A DNA stretch of 64,000 nucleotides, taken from positions 1 to 64,000 of the forward strand of contig LFEY01000014.1 in assembly GCA_001510275.1 (NCBI GenBank), given 5' to 3'. Positions 54,845 through 63,589 of this stretch are shown in pieces (position 1 is the first letter of the stretch; each line of letters opens with the position of its first letter). The stretch comes from Thaumarchaeota archaeon casp-thauma3 (GTDB lineage Archaea > Thermoproteota > Nitrososphaeria > Nitrososphaerales > Nitrosopumilaceae). Made by a program: the position numbers and the translations under genes. Under the pieces are notes generated by a model. The model saw only the letters and a program-made list of their open reading frames with translations, was not told where the DNA came from and did no database searches.

Positions 54845-55088
54845 CGAATTCTAAATTTTATTTGTTCTATATAAGACTATAACTTCTTGAACTTCTAAAA
54901 TATTATATCTAATAGATTAAGATTTTTTACTTGTTAAAAAATAAAAATTCTCAAAGTCCTCAATGATGAATTTATCAACGAAAAACGTATTGATAATTAT
55001 GAATTTTTCAACATACTTGAAATATCTCGAAAAAAATTAAGGGAATTTTCACAAAAGACTCTTATGATAAGATACTAGAGCAATTTTA

Positions 55089-55565
55089 ATGACTACAGTA
55101 AATATTGAAACAAATTTTGGAAAGATTTCATTTAAACTCATACCTGAATTAGCACCAGAAACAGTCAGAAATTTTGAAAAATTAACCAAAGATGGATTCT
55201 ATGATGGAACTCTTTTCCATAGAGTTATTCCTGGATTCATGATTCAGGGAGGAGATCCAAATACAAAAACGGATAACAAAAATTCATGGGGAATGGGAGG
55301 ACCAGGATATAACATCAAGGCTGAATTTAGTTCAAGATCTCATTTGCGAGGCATAGTTTCCATGGCTAGATCACAAGATCCAGACAGTGCAGGCTCACAA
55401 TTTTTCATAGTAACATCGGATAGTACATTCTTGGATAGACAATATACTGTATTTGGTGAAGTAACAGAAGGCATGGATGTTGCAGATAAAATTGTAAATC
55501 TTGAAAGAGATGGTAATGATTGTCCTTTAGAAAAAGCACAAATAACTCATGTAATTATGGAATAA
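55089..55565 (+). CDS. Cyclophilin-type peptidyl-prolyl isomerase
   Basis: A 158-aa single-domain cyclophilin. Active-site segments FHRVIPGFMIQGGDP, SMARSQDPDSAGSQFFI and FGEVTEGMDVADKI are all present. No signal peptide, so cytosolic. The Trp usually binding cyclosporin is replaced in the short prokaryotic form. The stop is 6 bp before the next gene. Confidence 0.95.
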   Translation: MTTVNIETNFGKISFKLIPELAPETVRNFEKLTKDGFYDGTLFHRVIPGFMIQGGDPNTKTDNKNSWGMGGPGYNIKAEFSSRSHLRGIVSMARSQDPDSAGSQFFIVTSDSTFLDRQYTVFGEVTEGMDVADKIVNLERDGNDCPLEKAQITHVIME

Positions 55566-55571
55566 ATTAAT

Positions 55572-56468
55572 ATGAAAATTCTTGGATTTTTAGTAATTCT
55601 ATCAATAATATTTGTTATTCCTGTAGCTGATGCTCAAATTTCACTTGGTCAAAAAGCTGAACAAAAATCAGTAGAGATTATTATAAATTCAGTTGGTGAA
55701 GTTCATGTCAAGCATGTTGTATATCCATCAAATTATCCAAAAGATCTTGAGTTGATTGACGGAACAGTTTCAGATATTTCAGTTACAAATGAAAAGGGAA
55801 AGGAAATACTATTCTCACATAATAAAGATAGTAATATAGTATTGATTCAGCCATCTGATGAAGAATCAATCATTGAATATAACCTTCAAGATGTACTTTC
55901 TCAAAAAAATAATTGGTGGACATGGAATTTTGTTTATACAGAAATAGAAACAATTTCTTTTATTTTACCTGAAGGAGTTGATTCATTATTTCTTAATCAA
56001 AGTCCGGTTTTTTTGGGTGAAAAAAAAGGGATCGCATGTCATTTTTGTAAGATAATTTTAGAATACTCAATTAATGAACCAAGTAATATTAAACAAGTAA
56101 ATTGGGAAGATAACGAATTTCTTGTAGAGATTAAAACTTTTGCAGAAATAGAAAATTTTGATTTTAATCAACCTACAAAAGAAATTAATTTTAAAGTAAA
56201 TGATGATAATCAGTATGTTACTACTATAATTCCATTAGAATTGTTATGGAAACCATATTCAATATTTCTTGATGAAGAAAGAATAATGTATCATGAAATC
56301 ATCAATAATGGAACTCATGTTTGGCTTAGTATGAAACCTGAAACATCAGGCGGAATTTCAATTATAGGAACTACAGTAATTCCTGAATTTCCAATAATTG
56401 CCCCATTAGCAGTAGGATTCTTGATGATTCTTGTTGTACCGTTAGTAAGAAAATTCAATCTCCGCTAG
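55572..56468 (+). CDS. Secreted protein with PEF-type C-terminal anchor
   Basis: A 298-aa protein with a signal peptide (1-20, ending ADAQ), beta-rich extracellular domain and tail PEFPIIAPLAVGFLMILVVPLVRKF, a PEF-CTERM variant with Pro instead of Gly after PEF. A Cys pair (ACHFC) sits mid-protein. No enzyme motif. It probably is a membrane-anchored or sortase-processed surface protein. Confidence 0.75.
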   Translation: MKILGFLVILSIIFVIPVADAQISLGQKAEQKSVEIIINSVGEVHVKHVVYPSNYPKDLELIDGTVSDISVTNEKGKEILFSHNKDSNIVLIQPSDEESIIEYNLQDVLSQKNNWWTWNFVYTEIETISFILPEGVDSLFLNQSPVFLGEKKGIACHFCKIILEYSINEPSNIKQVNWEDNEFLVEIKTFAEIENFDFNQPTKEINFKVNDDNQYVTTIIPLELLWKPYSIFLDEERIMYHEIINNGTHVWLSMKPETSGGISIIGTTVIPEFPIIAPLAVGFLMILVVPLVRKFNLR

Positions 56469-56631
56469 AACCACACGAACAGAAACCAAATTCATCAATT
56501 CTAATATTACAAACTGGGCACTTTTCACCATAATCTACTTCCCATGGCTCCTTTCCAAAAAGTTTGAAATGATCATCAATTTCTAATGGTATGTCCCTTT
56601 TCTTTTCCAATAATTTGTATAAGTATTGCAA
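56455..56631 (-). CDS. 58-aa zinc-ribbon protein
   Basis: ORF from TTG 56631 to the TGA at 56455; a TAG directly precedes the start and an internal TTG (56610) could be used instead. The body is acidic with KLFGKEPWEVDYG, then a zinc ribbon C-P-V-C-x10-C-x-C-G. It converges on the PEF-tailed gene with a 14-nt overlap. The pattern of small zinc-ribbon proteins of unknown function is common in archaea. Confidence 0.6.
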   Translation of the reverse strand: MQYLYKLLEKKRDIPLEIDDHFKLFGKEPWEVDYGEKCPVCNIRIDEFGFCSCGSSGD

Positions 56632-56658
56632 CTATACATACATTATCGGAGAAAAATC

Positions 56659-56850
56659 ATGAAAATTGAATGTGGTTGTCATTGTATAAAGTGCAAAAGT
56701 ACAGATCTAGAATCAAATAAAATTGGAGAAGTTGAGAAAGATGGATATTTTGATATGCATCATACATGTAATCAGTGCAATACACATTTTGATCATTTAG
56801 ATGGAAAAACTTTTTCTAATTGTAAAAAATGTAATTATTCTGTTAGTTAG
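56659..56850 (+). CDS. 63-aa Cys/His-rich zinc protein
   Basis: ATG 56659 follows a CGGAG site. The protein starts MKIECGCHCIKCKSTD and contains four CxC/CxxC units (CGCHCIKC, CNQC, CKKC), enough for two zinc sites. No known family. It is the third tiny zinc-binding gene within 3 kb and overlaps the next convergent gene by 8 nt. Confidence 0.65.
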   Translation: MKIECGCHCIKCKSTDLESNKIGEVEKDGYFDMHHTCNQCNTHFDHLDGKTFSNCKKCNYSVS

Positions 56851-57316
56851 TTATTAATGGTTCTTGAACAAAATAATGAATTCTGTTCTCATGAGAGTTC
56901 TTCATGATTTCTTTATTTGATGCCATTTTTGCTAAAGCCTTTGATACATCTAATAGACTTGCAGCCCAACCATATTCTCTGAGTTGTTGAACAGTTTCAG
57001 TGACTGTTTTTGGAGAATCAAAGAATCTACTTGTTTCTAAAATTCGTAATTTTGATTTAATTTCATGAGAAGTAATGTGTTTTGGTTCATTAAATTCTGG
57101 TTCATATACTTCGGCATCATCCAAGTATTCCAAACCAGATTGAGTTAGATGCCCAGATTGAGCAGATTCAGGTTCATACACAATTTTTGCATGATTTTCT
57201 GGTAAATGGTTTGAAATACTATCTATAACTTCGCCTAGTGTGTGATTATCTACATAGAAATCTCTAGAGTCAACCTCAATTTCATTTTCTCCAAGTTTGA
57301 GTTTAATTTTTGCCAA
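56843..57316 (-). CDS. 157-aa soluble protein with likely winged-helix end
   Basis: Residues 1-45 are beta-rich (KIKLKLGENEIEVDSRDFYVDN), a Glu/Ser/His-rich linker follows, and the last 70 residues form helices (ESIIKSKLRILE-like, KTVTETVQQLREYGWAASLLDVSKALAKMA) that fit a winged-helix fold. A DNA- or protein-binding role is likely but unproven. Confidence 0.65.
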   Translation of the reverse strand: MAKIKLKLGENEIEVDSRDFYVDNHTLGEVIDSISNHLPENHAKIVYEPESAQSGHLTQSGLEYLDDAEVYEPEFNEPKHITSHEIKSKLRILETSRFFDSPKTVTETVQQLREYGWAASLLDVSKALAKMASNKEIMKNSHENRIHYFVQEPLITN

Positions 57317-57447
57317 TAAGAAATAGTCATTAAATTTTGATTTATTTTGTTAGCTCTAAGGAGATTTAAGATTAGATCAAAACTTTTACACAATTTATTG
57401 GGATTTTTTTCCTTTTGAGTTAAAAGGTAATTTTGTAAGAATTAACC

Positions 57448-57900
57448 ATGAAATCATCCAAAAAAGGAGGTCTAATTGTTCTCTTTGTATTAGGCATGAG
57501 TATTTTTGGGTATTCACAATATGCATTAGTATTACAGATAGGAGTAAGCATTACTCAGAGTGAATTATTGAATGAGAATGAAAAAGGTTCCAACTATAAT
57601 ATAGAATTACAATTTGAGAATCCTTCATTATTAATATTAACTGGAGGAGATACTGAATTTTTTATTTTTACTAATAATGAAATAGTTGGTGAAGGTCAGT
57701 TAGAACCATTCACATTACAACCATTAAGCAGTAGTTATGTCAAAGGTACGTTTCATACGAACTCTAACGTTGATGGAGAATCTCAATCTGTAAAAATTAC
57801 TGGAATAACAAAATATGATGTATTCTTTACATCTATTGATGTTCCATTTGTTTATTATCCAACTGATGAACAAGCAAGAGAATTTATACATCAAAATTAA
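57448..57900 (+). CDS. Membrane-anchored LEA14/WHy-like protein
   Basis: A 150-aa protein: N-terminal transmembrane helix (about 8-27), then beta strands in the order seen in the two other WHy-like proteins of this window (YNIELQFENPSLLILTGGDTEFFIFTNNEIVGEGQLEPFTL). The F-x-NPS turn is the best landmark. Lies 11 bp before the PfkB kinase gene. Confidence 0.65.
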   Translation: MKSSKKGGLIVLFVLGMSIFGYSQYALVLQIGVSITQSELLNENEKGSNYNIELQFENPSLLILTGGDTEFFIFTNNEIVGEGQLEPFTLQPLSSSYVKGTFHTNSNVDGESQSVKITGITKYDVFFTSIDVPFVYYPTDEQAREFIHQN

Positions 57901-57911
57901 TTTCTTCTCAA

Positions 57912-58805
57912 ATGCTTACAGTTTTTGGTTCTACGGCATTAGATACAATTAGAACTCCAAAAAAAATATTACGAAATGTTTTAGGTGGGGCAGCAACTTT
58001 TGCAGCAATTTCTGCAAGTAATTTTGTAGATACTGGGTTAATTGCAGTAGTTGGAAAAGATTTTCCAAAACAATATCAGAAGATTTTATCTAAATATCTT
58101 GATTTACAAGGATTGACTATCAAGAAAGGTAAAACATTTCGTTACGATGGAAGTTATGACAATACACTAAGTACTAGATCTACTTTAAAAACTGAATTAA
58201 ATGTACTTGCTGATTTTAAGCCTACTGTTCCTGAAGCTTATAGAAAATCTCAGTTTGTATATCTTGCAAACAATGATCCTGAACAGAATACTTCACTAAT
58301 CAAAGAATTTGATAAAGTAAAATTTTCTATGTGTGATACTATAGATTTTTGGATTTCTACCAAACGAGAGGCAGTGATTAAGATGATAAAATCGGTAGAT
58401 GCAGTTGTAATAAATGATGAAGAAGCCAAGCTCCTTACAAAAGAATTCAACTTAATCAAGTGTGCAAAAAAAATGATGCAGTGGGGAGCAAAATATGTAA
58501 TTATCAAGAAAGGTGAACACGGTTCTCTCATGTTTTTTGATGATGTAATTTTCCCAATTGCAGGTTTTTCGTTAGAAGATGTAGTGGATCCTACAGGAGC
58601 AGGTGATTCTTTTGCAGGAGCAATGATTGGATATCTTGCAAGTAAAAAATCAACTAGTCTTTCTGAAATTAAAAAAGCAGTCGTTTATGGAAATGTATTA
58701 GGATCATTTGCAGTTGAGAGATATGGTTTGGATGGATTACTAAAGATCAAAAAGAATGACATTACAAAGCGAATCAAGGTGTATGAAAAAATGATTCGGT
58801 TCTAA
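57912..58805 (+). CDS. PfkB-family sugar/nucleoside kinase
   Basis: A 297-aa kinase. N-terminal GGAATFAAISASNFV (sugar-binding) and C-terminal DPTGAGDSFAGAMIGYL with the catalytic Asp and anion hole identify the ribokinase family. The substrate is undetermined; archaeal members act on nucleosides, sugars or ADP-dependent substrates. Confidence 0.88.
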   Translation: MLTVFGSTALDTIRTPKKILRNVLGGAATFAAISASNFVDTGLIAVVGKDFPKQYQKILSKYLDLQGLTIKKGKTFRYDGSYDNTLSTRSTLKTELNVLADFKPTVPEAYRKSQFVYLANNDPEQNTSLIKEFDKVKFSMCDTIDFWISTKREAVIKMIKSVDAVVINDEEAKLLTKEFNLIKCAKKMMQWGAKYVIIKKGEHGSLMFFDDVIFPIAGFSLEDVVDPTGAGDSFAGAMIGYLASKKSTSLSEIKKAVVYGNVLGSFAVERYGLDGLLKIKKNDITKRIKVYEKMIRF

Positions 58806-58844
58806 AAAGACTTAAGTTCAATTATTTCTCAAATTAATTTATCA

Positions 58845-59195
58845 TTGTCACAAGAAATATCTGAAAAAGATCGACTAGATACAATATTCAAACTCCAGAA
58901 AGGTCTATCAGAAATGATGAATCTTGATAGATACCCAAAAGATTCTGAAGGAAGAGTTTCTGCCTTGTGTACTGCAATTATGCATGAGGCAGTAGAATTG
59001 CAAAGGACAACAAATTGGAAATGGTGGAAGACACCAACTAAATTTAATGAAGCTGAAGCAAGAGAAGAACTAATTGATATATGGCATTTTGTTGTTCAGG
59101 CATCACTTGAGTTGAATCTTACACCAGATGACATTGTAGATGAGTACAAAAAGAAAAATGAAATTAATCGAAAAAGACAAAAAACTGGATATTAA
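58845..59195 (+). CDS. MazG/dimeric dUTPase-like NTP pyrophosphohydrolase
   Basis: A 116-aa all-alpha protein. The metal-binding motif EAVELQ and EELIDIWHF give the ExxE...ExxD set, and WKWWK plus DEYKKKNEINRKRQ are typical of dimeric dUTPases, which hydrolyse dUTP or dCTP to monophosphate and pyrophosphate and keep uracil out of DNA. The start codon is TTG. It converges with the MtrA-like gene with a 4-nt overlap. Confidence 0.85.
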   Translation: MSQEISEKDRLDTIFKLQKGLSEMMNLDRYPKDSEGRVSALCTAIMHEAVELQRTTNWKWWKTPTKFNEAEAREELIDIWHFVVQASLELNLTPDDIVDEYKKKNEINRKRQKTGY

Positions 59196-59668
59196 GAAAT
59201 TCTAATTTTAGCTAAAATTGTTTCAAAACTAGTTTCATTAATTAAATTTACAAGAGTTATATTATTTTGAAAATATTGTATCTCAGATTTAGAAACAGTA
59301 AGATATGGATCTGGACTAGTTGAATTAATTATTCTGTTATTCTTATCAGATCCATTTTTGTGTAATTCAAACAAGGAATGACCAGCTTTATGCCCCCAAA
59401 CTTCTTTTCCACAAACTATGATAGTTGTAATTTTTTGATTTTTGTTTACATATTTAATAATTGAATCAATTCCTTTATTTTCAGAAAGTAATCGTCCTAC
59501 TATCGATATATGATTTAAAATTTTAGAATTTGCTAATTGTTTGAGTAAATCTATGCTTGAAAGCGTACAAACTGCTATTGATGAACTAGAATTTCCACAA
59601 TAAGACTCCTCAGGAATGGGTAAGATAATCATACATAATTCTCCAATTGTCTTACCTAAAGCATTCAC
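59192..59668 (-). CDS. Stand-alone MtrA-like corrinoid protein
   Basis: A 158-aa protein matching methanogen methyltransferase subunit A: GKTIGELCMIILPIPEESYCG at the N-terminus, then VCGKEVWGHKAGHSLFELHKNG, where His93 aligns by eye with the cobalt-ligating His of MtrA. The membrane helix of methanogen MtrA is missing, and no other mtr gene is near. It starts GTG overlapping the aminotransferase stop (GTGA), so the two are coupled. It may carry cobalamin as a methyl carrier or a store (inference). Confidence 0.75.
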   Translation of the reverse strand: MNALGKTIGELCMIILPIPEESYCGNSSSSIAVCTLSSIDLLKQLANSKILNHISIVGRLLSENKGIDSIIKYVNKNQKITTIIVCGKEVWGHKAGHSLFELHKNGSDKNNRIINSTSPDPYLTVSKSEIQYFQNNITLVNLINETSFETILAKIRIS

Positions 59669-60747
59669 AACATATCACGTATAGTTTTGGCAATAAATTC
59701 AATATTTTTTTGAGTTACTTTTGGATGAATTGGTAAAGAGACAACATGTGAAGCTGCCCAATCAGTAACAGGAAGTTTAGTTTTTAATTTGTAAAAGGGA
59801 GTTTTATGAACTGGTGTAAGATAGTAAGATACAGCACCAATTCCTTTTTCGTTAAGTTTCTTTAAAAGTTTATCACGTTTTTTAGTTGCAATAGTATAAA
59901 GATACCAATTAACATTTTCATTTTTTCTTTGATGGGGAAGTTTAATTTTAAGATCAGAAATCAATTTTGATAAAAGTTTTGCATTCTTTTTTCTAGACTT
60001 TAGAAAGTTTGGAAGTTTTTTTATTTGAATAGTTGCAATGGCAGCATTGATTTCAGGTAATCGTAAGTTTAAGCCAAACATTCTAGTATCATGTCCATGA
60101 ATCATTCCATGATTTCTAATCATCAATAATTTGTCTCTGAGTTTTTTATTATTAGTTACGACAAACCCACCTTCTCCAGAAGTCATTACCTTTGCAGGAT
60201 ACATACTATAACATCCCATTTCAAAGAAAGTACCAGTATGTTTTCCTTTGTAAGTAGAACCTAAAGACTGTGCAGAATCTTCAATAATAGGAAGATTGTG
60301 TTTTTTAGAAATTTCAGAAAGTCGTTCTATATTAGCTACATTTCCATAAAGATGAACAGGGATAATTGCGCGAGTTTTTTTTGTTATCTTTTTTTGTAGA
60401 TCATCTGGATCTATGGTATAGTTTTCTTTTAGAATGTCAACAAAAACGGGTTTTGCCCCTATTGAAACAATAGCATTTGCTGTGGCAACAAAGGTAAATG
60501 ATGGAACCAAAACTTCATCACCTTTTTTGAGAGCTAATGCATAAAGAGCAGCCTGTAATGCAGCAGTACCAGAATTAACGGCAATGGTATATTTTGATTT
60601 TACAAAAGAAGATACAGATTTTTCAAAAGCTTGGACATGTTTTCCTCCTTGGTTAGCAGATGAGGTTAAGATGCCACTTCTAAGCACAGAAGTAACTGTA
60701 GAAATCTCTTCTTTGCCTAATATAGGAATGTTAATTGGAATTTTCAA
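59665..60747 (-). CDS. DegT/DnrJ/EryC1 sugar aminotransferase
   Basis: A 360-aa PLP enzyme. The PLP lysine is in SMYPAKVMTSGEGG, preceded by EDSAQSLGS and followed by RNHGMIHG and LNLRLPEINAAIA, all family hallmarks. These enzymes aminate keto-sugars for glycans or S-layer decoration. It is coupled to the MtrA-like gene downstream and to nothing upstream. Confidence 0.92.
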   Translation of the reverse strand: MKIPINIPILGKEEISTVTSVLRSGILTSSANQGGKHVQAFEKSVSSFVKSKYTIAVNSGTAALQAALYALALKKGDEVLVPSFTFVATANAIVSIGAKPVFVDILKENYTIDPDDLQKKITKKTRAIIPVHLYGNVANIERLSEISKKHNLPIIEDSAQSLGSTYKGKHTGTFFEMGCYSMYPAKVMTSGEGGFVVTNNKKLRDKLLMIRNHGMIHGHDTRMFGLNLRLPEINAAIATIQIKKLPNFLKSRKKNAKLLSKLISDLKIKLPHQRKNENVNWYLYTIATKKRDKLLKKLNEKGIGAVSYYLTPVHKTPFYKLKTKLPVTDWAASHVVSLPIHPKVTQKNIEFIAKTIRDML

Positions 60748-60824
60748 CAGTAATTCTGATTATAACCAAGAGTAATTGTGTATATAATTTACATTTTTAT
60801 GTTTCAAAATTTGGCAAACGCATT

Positions 60825-61397
60825 ATGAAACCACGCCATCTTGAAAAAACTGATACAGGTTACAAGGTTTATCTTTACATTTTTTATGTTTGTGGATTCA
60901 TTATGGCATCATCTCTAATTTTTGGTGTATATGTAACAATGATCGAATGGGTAGAAAATGGTATTTATGTAATGGGAGAAGCAATTCACAATACAATTAT
61001 CCCTTTTGAAAATTTTGCAAGAGTAACAACTTGGATATTTTTTTCTACAATAATTGGATGGTATTGTGTTACTAGAATTGGTTGGAGGCGAACAGCTGGA
61101 AACAAAATTGTTGGTACAAAGATGGCATTACTTCAGTTAATGTTACTAGGATTTTCAATTATTACGCTCTATGAAGTATTATACAATTTTACAGTGTTAA
61201 ATGCACAGATCACTGCAGGAATTATTGATGGAATAGTTCCAGATATTGATAGGTTATCAATTGCTTATCCAGATCCAGATAGGCCATGGAATTTAGTTTT
61301 TGCAACCAAGGTGTTTCTTGCAGGTTTTATCATCAGTACTCATGCATTTTATCTTAGCATAAAACCTAGAAAAAGCTTGGATGAGTCAGGAATATAG
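60825..61397 (+). CDS. Four-helix membrane protein, unknown function
   Basis: About 190 aa from ATG 60825 (MKPRHLEKTDTGYKVYLYIF). Four transmembrane helices at about 16-38, 62-82, 100-120 and 160-180; the loop before the last helix has an acidic DPDRPWN segment. No known family. The longer frame from 60735 overlaps the divergent aminotransferase gene and is not favoured. Confidence 0.65.
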   Translation: MKPRHLEKTDTGYKVYLYIFYVCGFIMASSLIFGVYVTMIEWVENGIYVMGEAIHNTIIPFENFARVTTWIFFSTIIGWYCVTRIGWRRTAGNKIVGTKMALLQLMLLGFSIITLYEVLYNFTVLNAQITAGIIDGIVPDIDRLSIAYPDPDRPWNLVFATKVFLAGFIISTHAFYLSIKPRKSLDESGI

Positions 61398-61457
61398 ATA
61401 AATTTCTAGTTAGTTTTCCTAAAAACTATTTTTTATAGTATGTATAATATTATCAAT

Positions 61458-61646
61458 ATGGGACTATTTAGTTCAAAATCAGATGAATTAAAATGTAAAA
61501 AATGTGGGACAGTTCTTTCTGATCCTGAAAGATTAAAGAAACATCAAGAAAAAGCACATAACAAAAAGAAAGAGAAATGTAGAGTTTGTGAAACTGAATT
61601 TAATACCTCTGATGATTTAAGAAAACATAAGAAAAATTGCAAGTAA
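61458..61646 (+). CDS. 62-aa double C2H2-type zinc-finger protein
   Basis: ATG 61458 gives MGLFSSKSDELKCKKCG. Finger 1 is C-x2-C-x12-H-x4-H and finger 2 is C-x2-C-x12-H-x4-C (final ligand Cys). Basic residues between fingers (HNKKKEK) suit nucleic-acid binding. It parallels the single-finger protein at 27206-27322. Confidence 0.75.
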   Translation: MGLFSSKSDELKCKKCGTVLSDPERLKKHQEKAHNKKKEKCRVCETEFNTSDDLRKHKKNCK

Positions 61647-61703
61647 ATATTTAGAATTGTTTAGAATAACTTTATAGGCTTAGATCTCAAAAGTTGTTTT
61701 GAT

Positions 61704-62750
61704 TTGGATATTTTAGAAAAAGTAGATCTGATTGAAAGACCACCAACTGAAGAGGTAGTAACACATGATGAATTAATTGAATTATTCAAAACAAATTCTT
61801 CACCAAAACATTACATTGGTTTAGAAATTTCTGGTTTTTTACATCTTGGTAGTTTAATCAGCACTGGTTTCAAAATTAATGATTTTGTAAAAGCAGGTGT
61901 TAAATGTACAGTTTTTCTTGCAGATTGGCACACTCTAATTAATGATAAACTAGGTGGGGATTGGGAAACAATCTCAAAAGTTTCAAAATATTATCAAAAT
62001 GCATTCAAACTAGTTTGTCCTGATGCAGAAATTATCTTAGGCTCAAAATTGTACGAAGAGAATACAGAATATTGGCCTGAGCTTATTAAATTTACAAAAC
62101 ATATGTCACTTGCTAGAACAATGAGAACTCTAACAATAATGGGACGTTCTGAAGATGATAAAAAAATTGAACTAGCAAATTTGCTCTATCCTGCAATGCA
62201 AGCAGTTGACATTCATTATTTGGATGTAGACATTGCTCATGCAGGTATGGATCAAAGAAAGATTCACATGTTAGTAAGAGAAATTTTTCCTAAAAAGAAA
62301 TGGAAAGTTCCTGTGGCTGTTCATCATAAACTATTACCAGGACTTGCAAAGCCTGCAGACACTAATAATTCTCAGATATTAGGAAAGATGAGTAAATCAG
62401 ATCCAAATTCAGGTGTCTTTATTCACAATGTAGATGATGAGATAAAGAAAAAGATTAGCAAAGCATGGTGTGAAGAGGCAAATACTCAGAATAACCCATT
62501 ACTAGAGATTGCAAAAACAGTAATCTTTCATGAGTTTAATGAAATAAAGGTTGAAAGGCCTGAAAAATTTGGGGGCAATGTATCATATACAGATTACACT
62601 CAACTAGAAACAGACTTTGCTGAAAAGAAATTACACCCAGGAGATTTAAAACAAACCGTCGGAAATTATTTGGTAAAAATAATTTCTCCAATTAGAGAAA
62701 AGCTAAATCTTAGTGGAGAATTGTACGAAATAATAAAGAAAAGTTACTAG
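61704..62750 (+). CDS. tyrS: Tyrosyl-tRNA synthetase
   Basis: A 348-aa archaeal-type class I synthetase. ISGFLHLGSLISTG holds the HIGH-equivalent HLGS (about 47-50), and GKMSKSDPNS the KMSKS loop (about 228-232). The Tyr-specificity helix DIHYLDVDIAHAGMDQRKIHML is present. The start is TTG. It ends 4 nt inside the convergent cobJ gene. Confidence 0.92.
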   Translation: MDILEKVDLIERPPTEEVVTHDELIELFKTNSSPKHYIGLEISGFLHLGSLISTGFKINDFVKAGVKCTVFLADWHTLINDKLGGDWETISKVSKYYQNAFKLVCPDAEIILGSKLYEENTEYWPELIKFTKHMSLARTMRTLTIMGRSEDDKKIELANLLYPAMQAVDIHYLDVDIAHAGMDQRKIHMLVREIFPKKKWKVPVAVHHKLLPGLAKPADTNNSQILGKMSKSDPNSGVFIHNVDDEIKKKISKAWCEEANTQNNPLLEIAKTVIFHEFNEIKVERPEKFGGNVSYTDYTQLETDFAEKKLHPGDLKQTVGNYLVKIISPIREKLNLSGELYEIIKKSY

Positions 62751-63541
62751 ATTTTGAGATCTGGATTAGTCTGTTCTTCTAAATTGTATTTTGATTTGTA
62801 TCCTCGCGGATTTATCATCAAGTCTTTGTAAGTATATGTAGACGAATTTCCAATAATTACAGTAGTAATCATACCTAATTTGTCTGAATGATTAGGCAAA
62901 TTTTCTAGATCAGTCATAACAATTGTTTCAGATTCTCTAAATGCTCCTTTTATAATTGCAACAGGGGTTGTAGGCTTTCTATATTTTAAAAGAATTTCTC
63001 TAGTGTCTTGTAATTGATGAATTCTTTTCTTGCTAGCTGGATTATAAATTACAATTACAAAATCACCCTGTGCTGCGGCCTCAACTCTTTTTTTAATAAT
63101 TTCCCATGGGACTAACAAATCACTCATACTAACAACTGCAAAATCAGTCATTAATGGTGAACCAACTATGGATGCACAAGAATTTAGTGCAGATACACCT
63201 GGAACAATCTCAACTTGTAGTCCATCTTTAGGATCCCAACCAGTTTCAGCAAGTGTTTCATAGATTAATCCAGCCATCCCATAAATTCCAGGATCTCCAC
63301 TTGATACAAGTGAAACAATTTTTCCTGATTTTGCAAGATCAATACACTGATGAGCTCTTTCAACTTCTTGTGTCATTGCATAACGATAAACTGTTTTGTT
63401 TTCAATTAGATCTTGAACTAGATTCACATAAGTTTCATATCCAACAATTGTATCACTTTCAACAATTACTTCTTTTGCTCGAAATGTCATATGGTCATGA
63501 TTACCAGGACCAACACCAACAATGTAGAGTTTACCAGTCAA
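62747..63541 (-). CDS. cbiH: Precorrin-3B/cobalt-factor III C17-methyltransferase
   Basis: A 264-aa SAM-dependent methyltransferase of the cobalamin pathway. GKLYIVGVGPGNHDHMTFRAKEVIVESDTIVGYETYV is the family start, followed by SSGDPGIYGMA and FVIVIYNPASKKR. It contracts the corrin ring at C17. As a short archaeal enzyme it is likely the anaerobic CbiH type. Fits B12 use by the BluB- and MtrA-like genes. Confidence 0.92.
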   Translation of the reverse strand: MTGKLYIVGVGPGNHDHMTFRAKEVIVESDTIVGYETYVNLVQDLIENKTVYRYAMTQEVERAHQCIDLAKSGKIVSLVSSGDPGIYGMAGLIYETLAETGWDPKDGLQVEIVPGVSALNSCASIVGSPLMTDFAVVSMSDLLVPWEIIKKRVEAAAQGDFVIVIYNPASKKRIHQLQDTREILLKYRKPTTPVAIIKGAFRESETIVMTDLENLPNHSDKLGMITTVIIGNSSTYTYKDLMINPRGYKSKYNLEEQTNPDLKI

Positions 63542-63589
63542 TTTTAAAACAAATCTTTTGTTAAGTAATTTATCCGTTTAGTGAAGTGT

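Noticed and set aside
54966-55040. 24-codon ATG ORF upstream of cyclophilin
   Set aside because: Short, no ribosome-binding site and no structural features.
54937-55078. Open plus-strand frame (begins after a TAA, ends TAG at 55076) with protein-like composition upstream of the cyclophilin gene
   Set aside because: It has no ATG, GTG or TTG in its first two thirds and no homology I recognise; it could be a remnant, but evidence is too weak.
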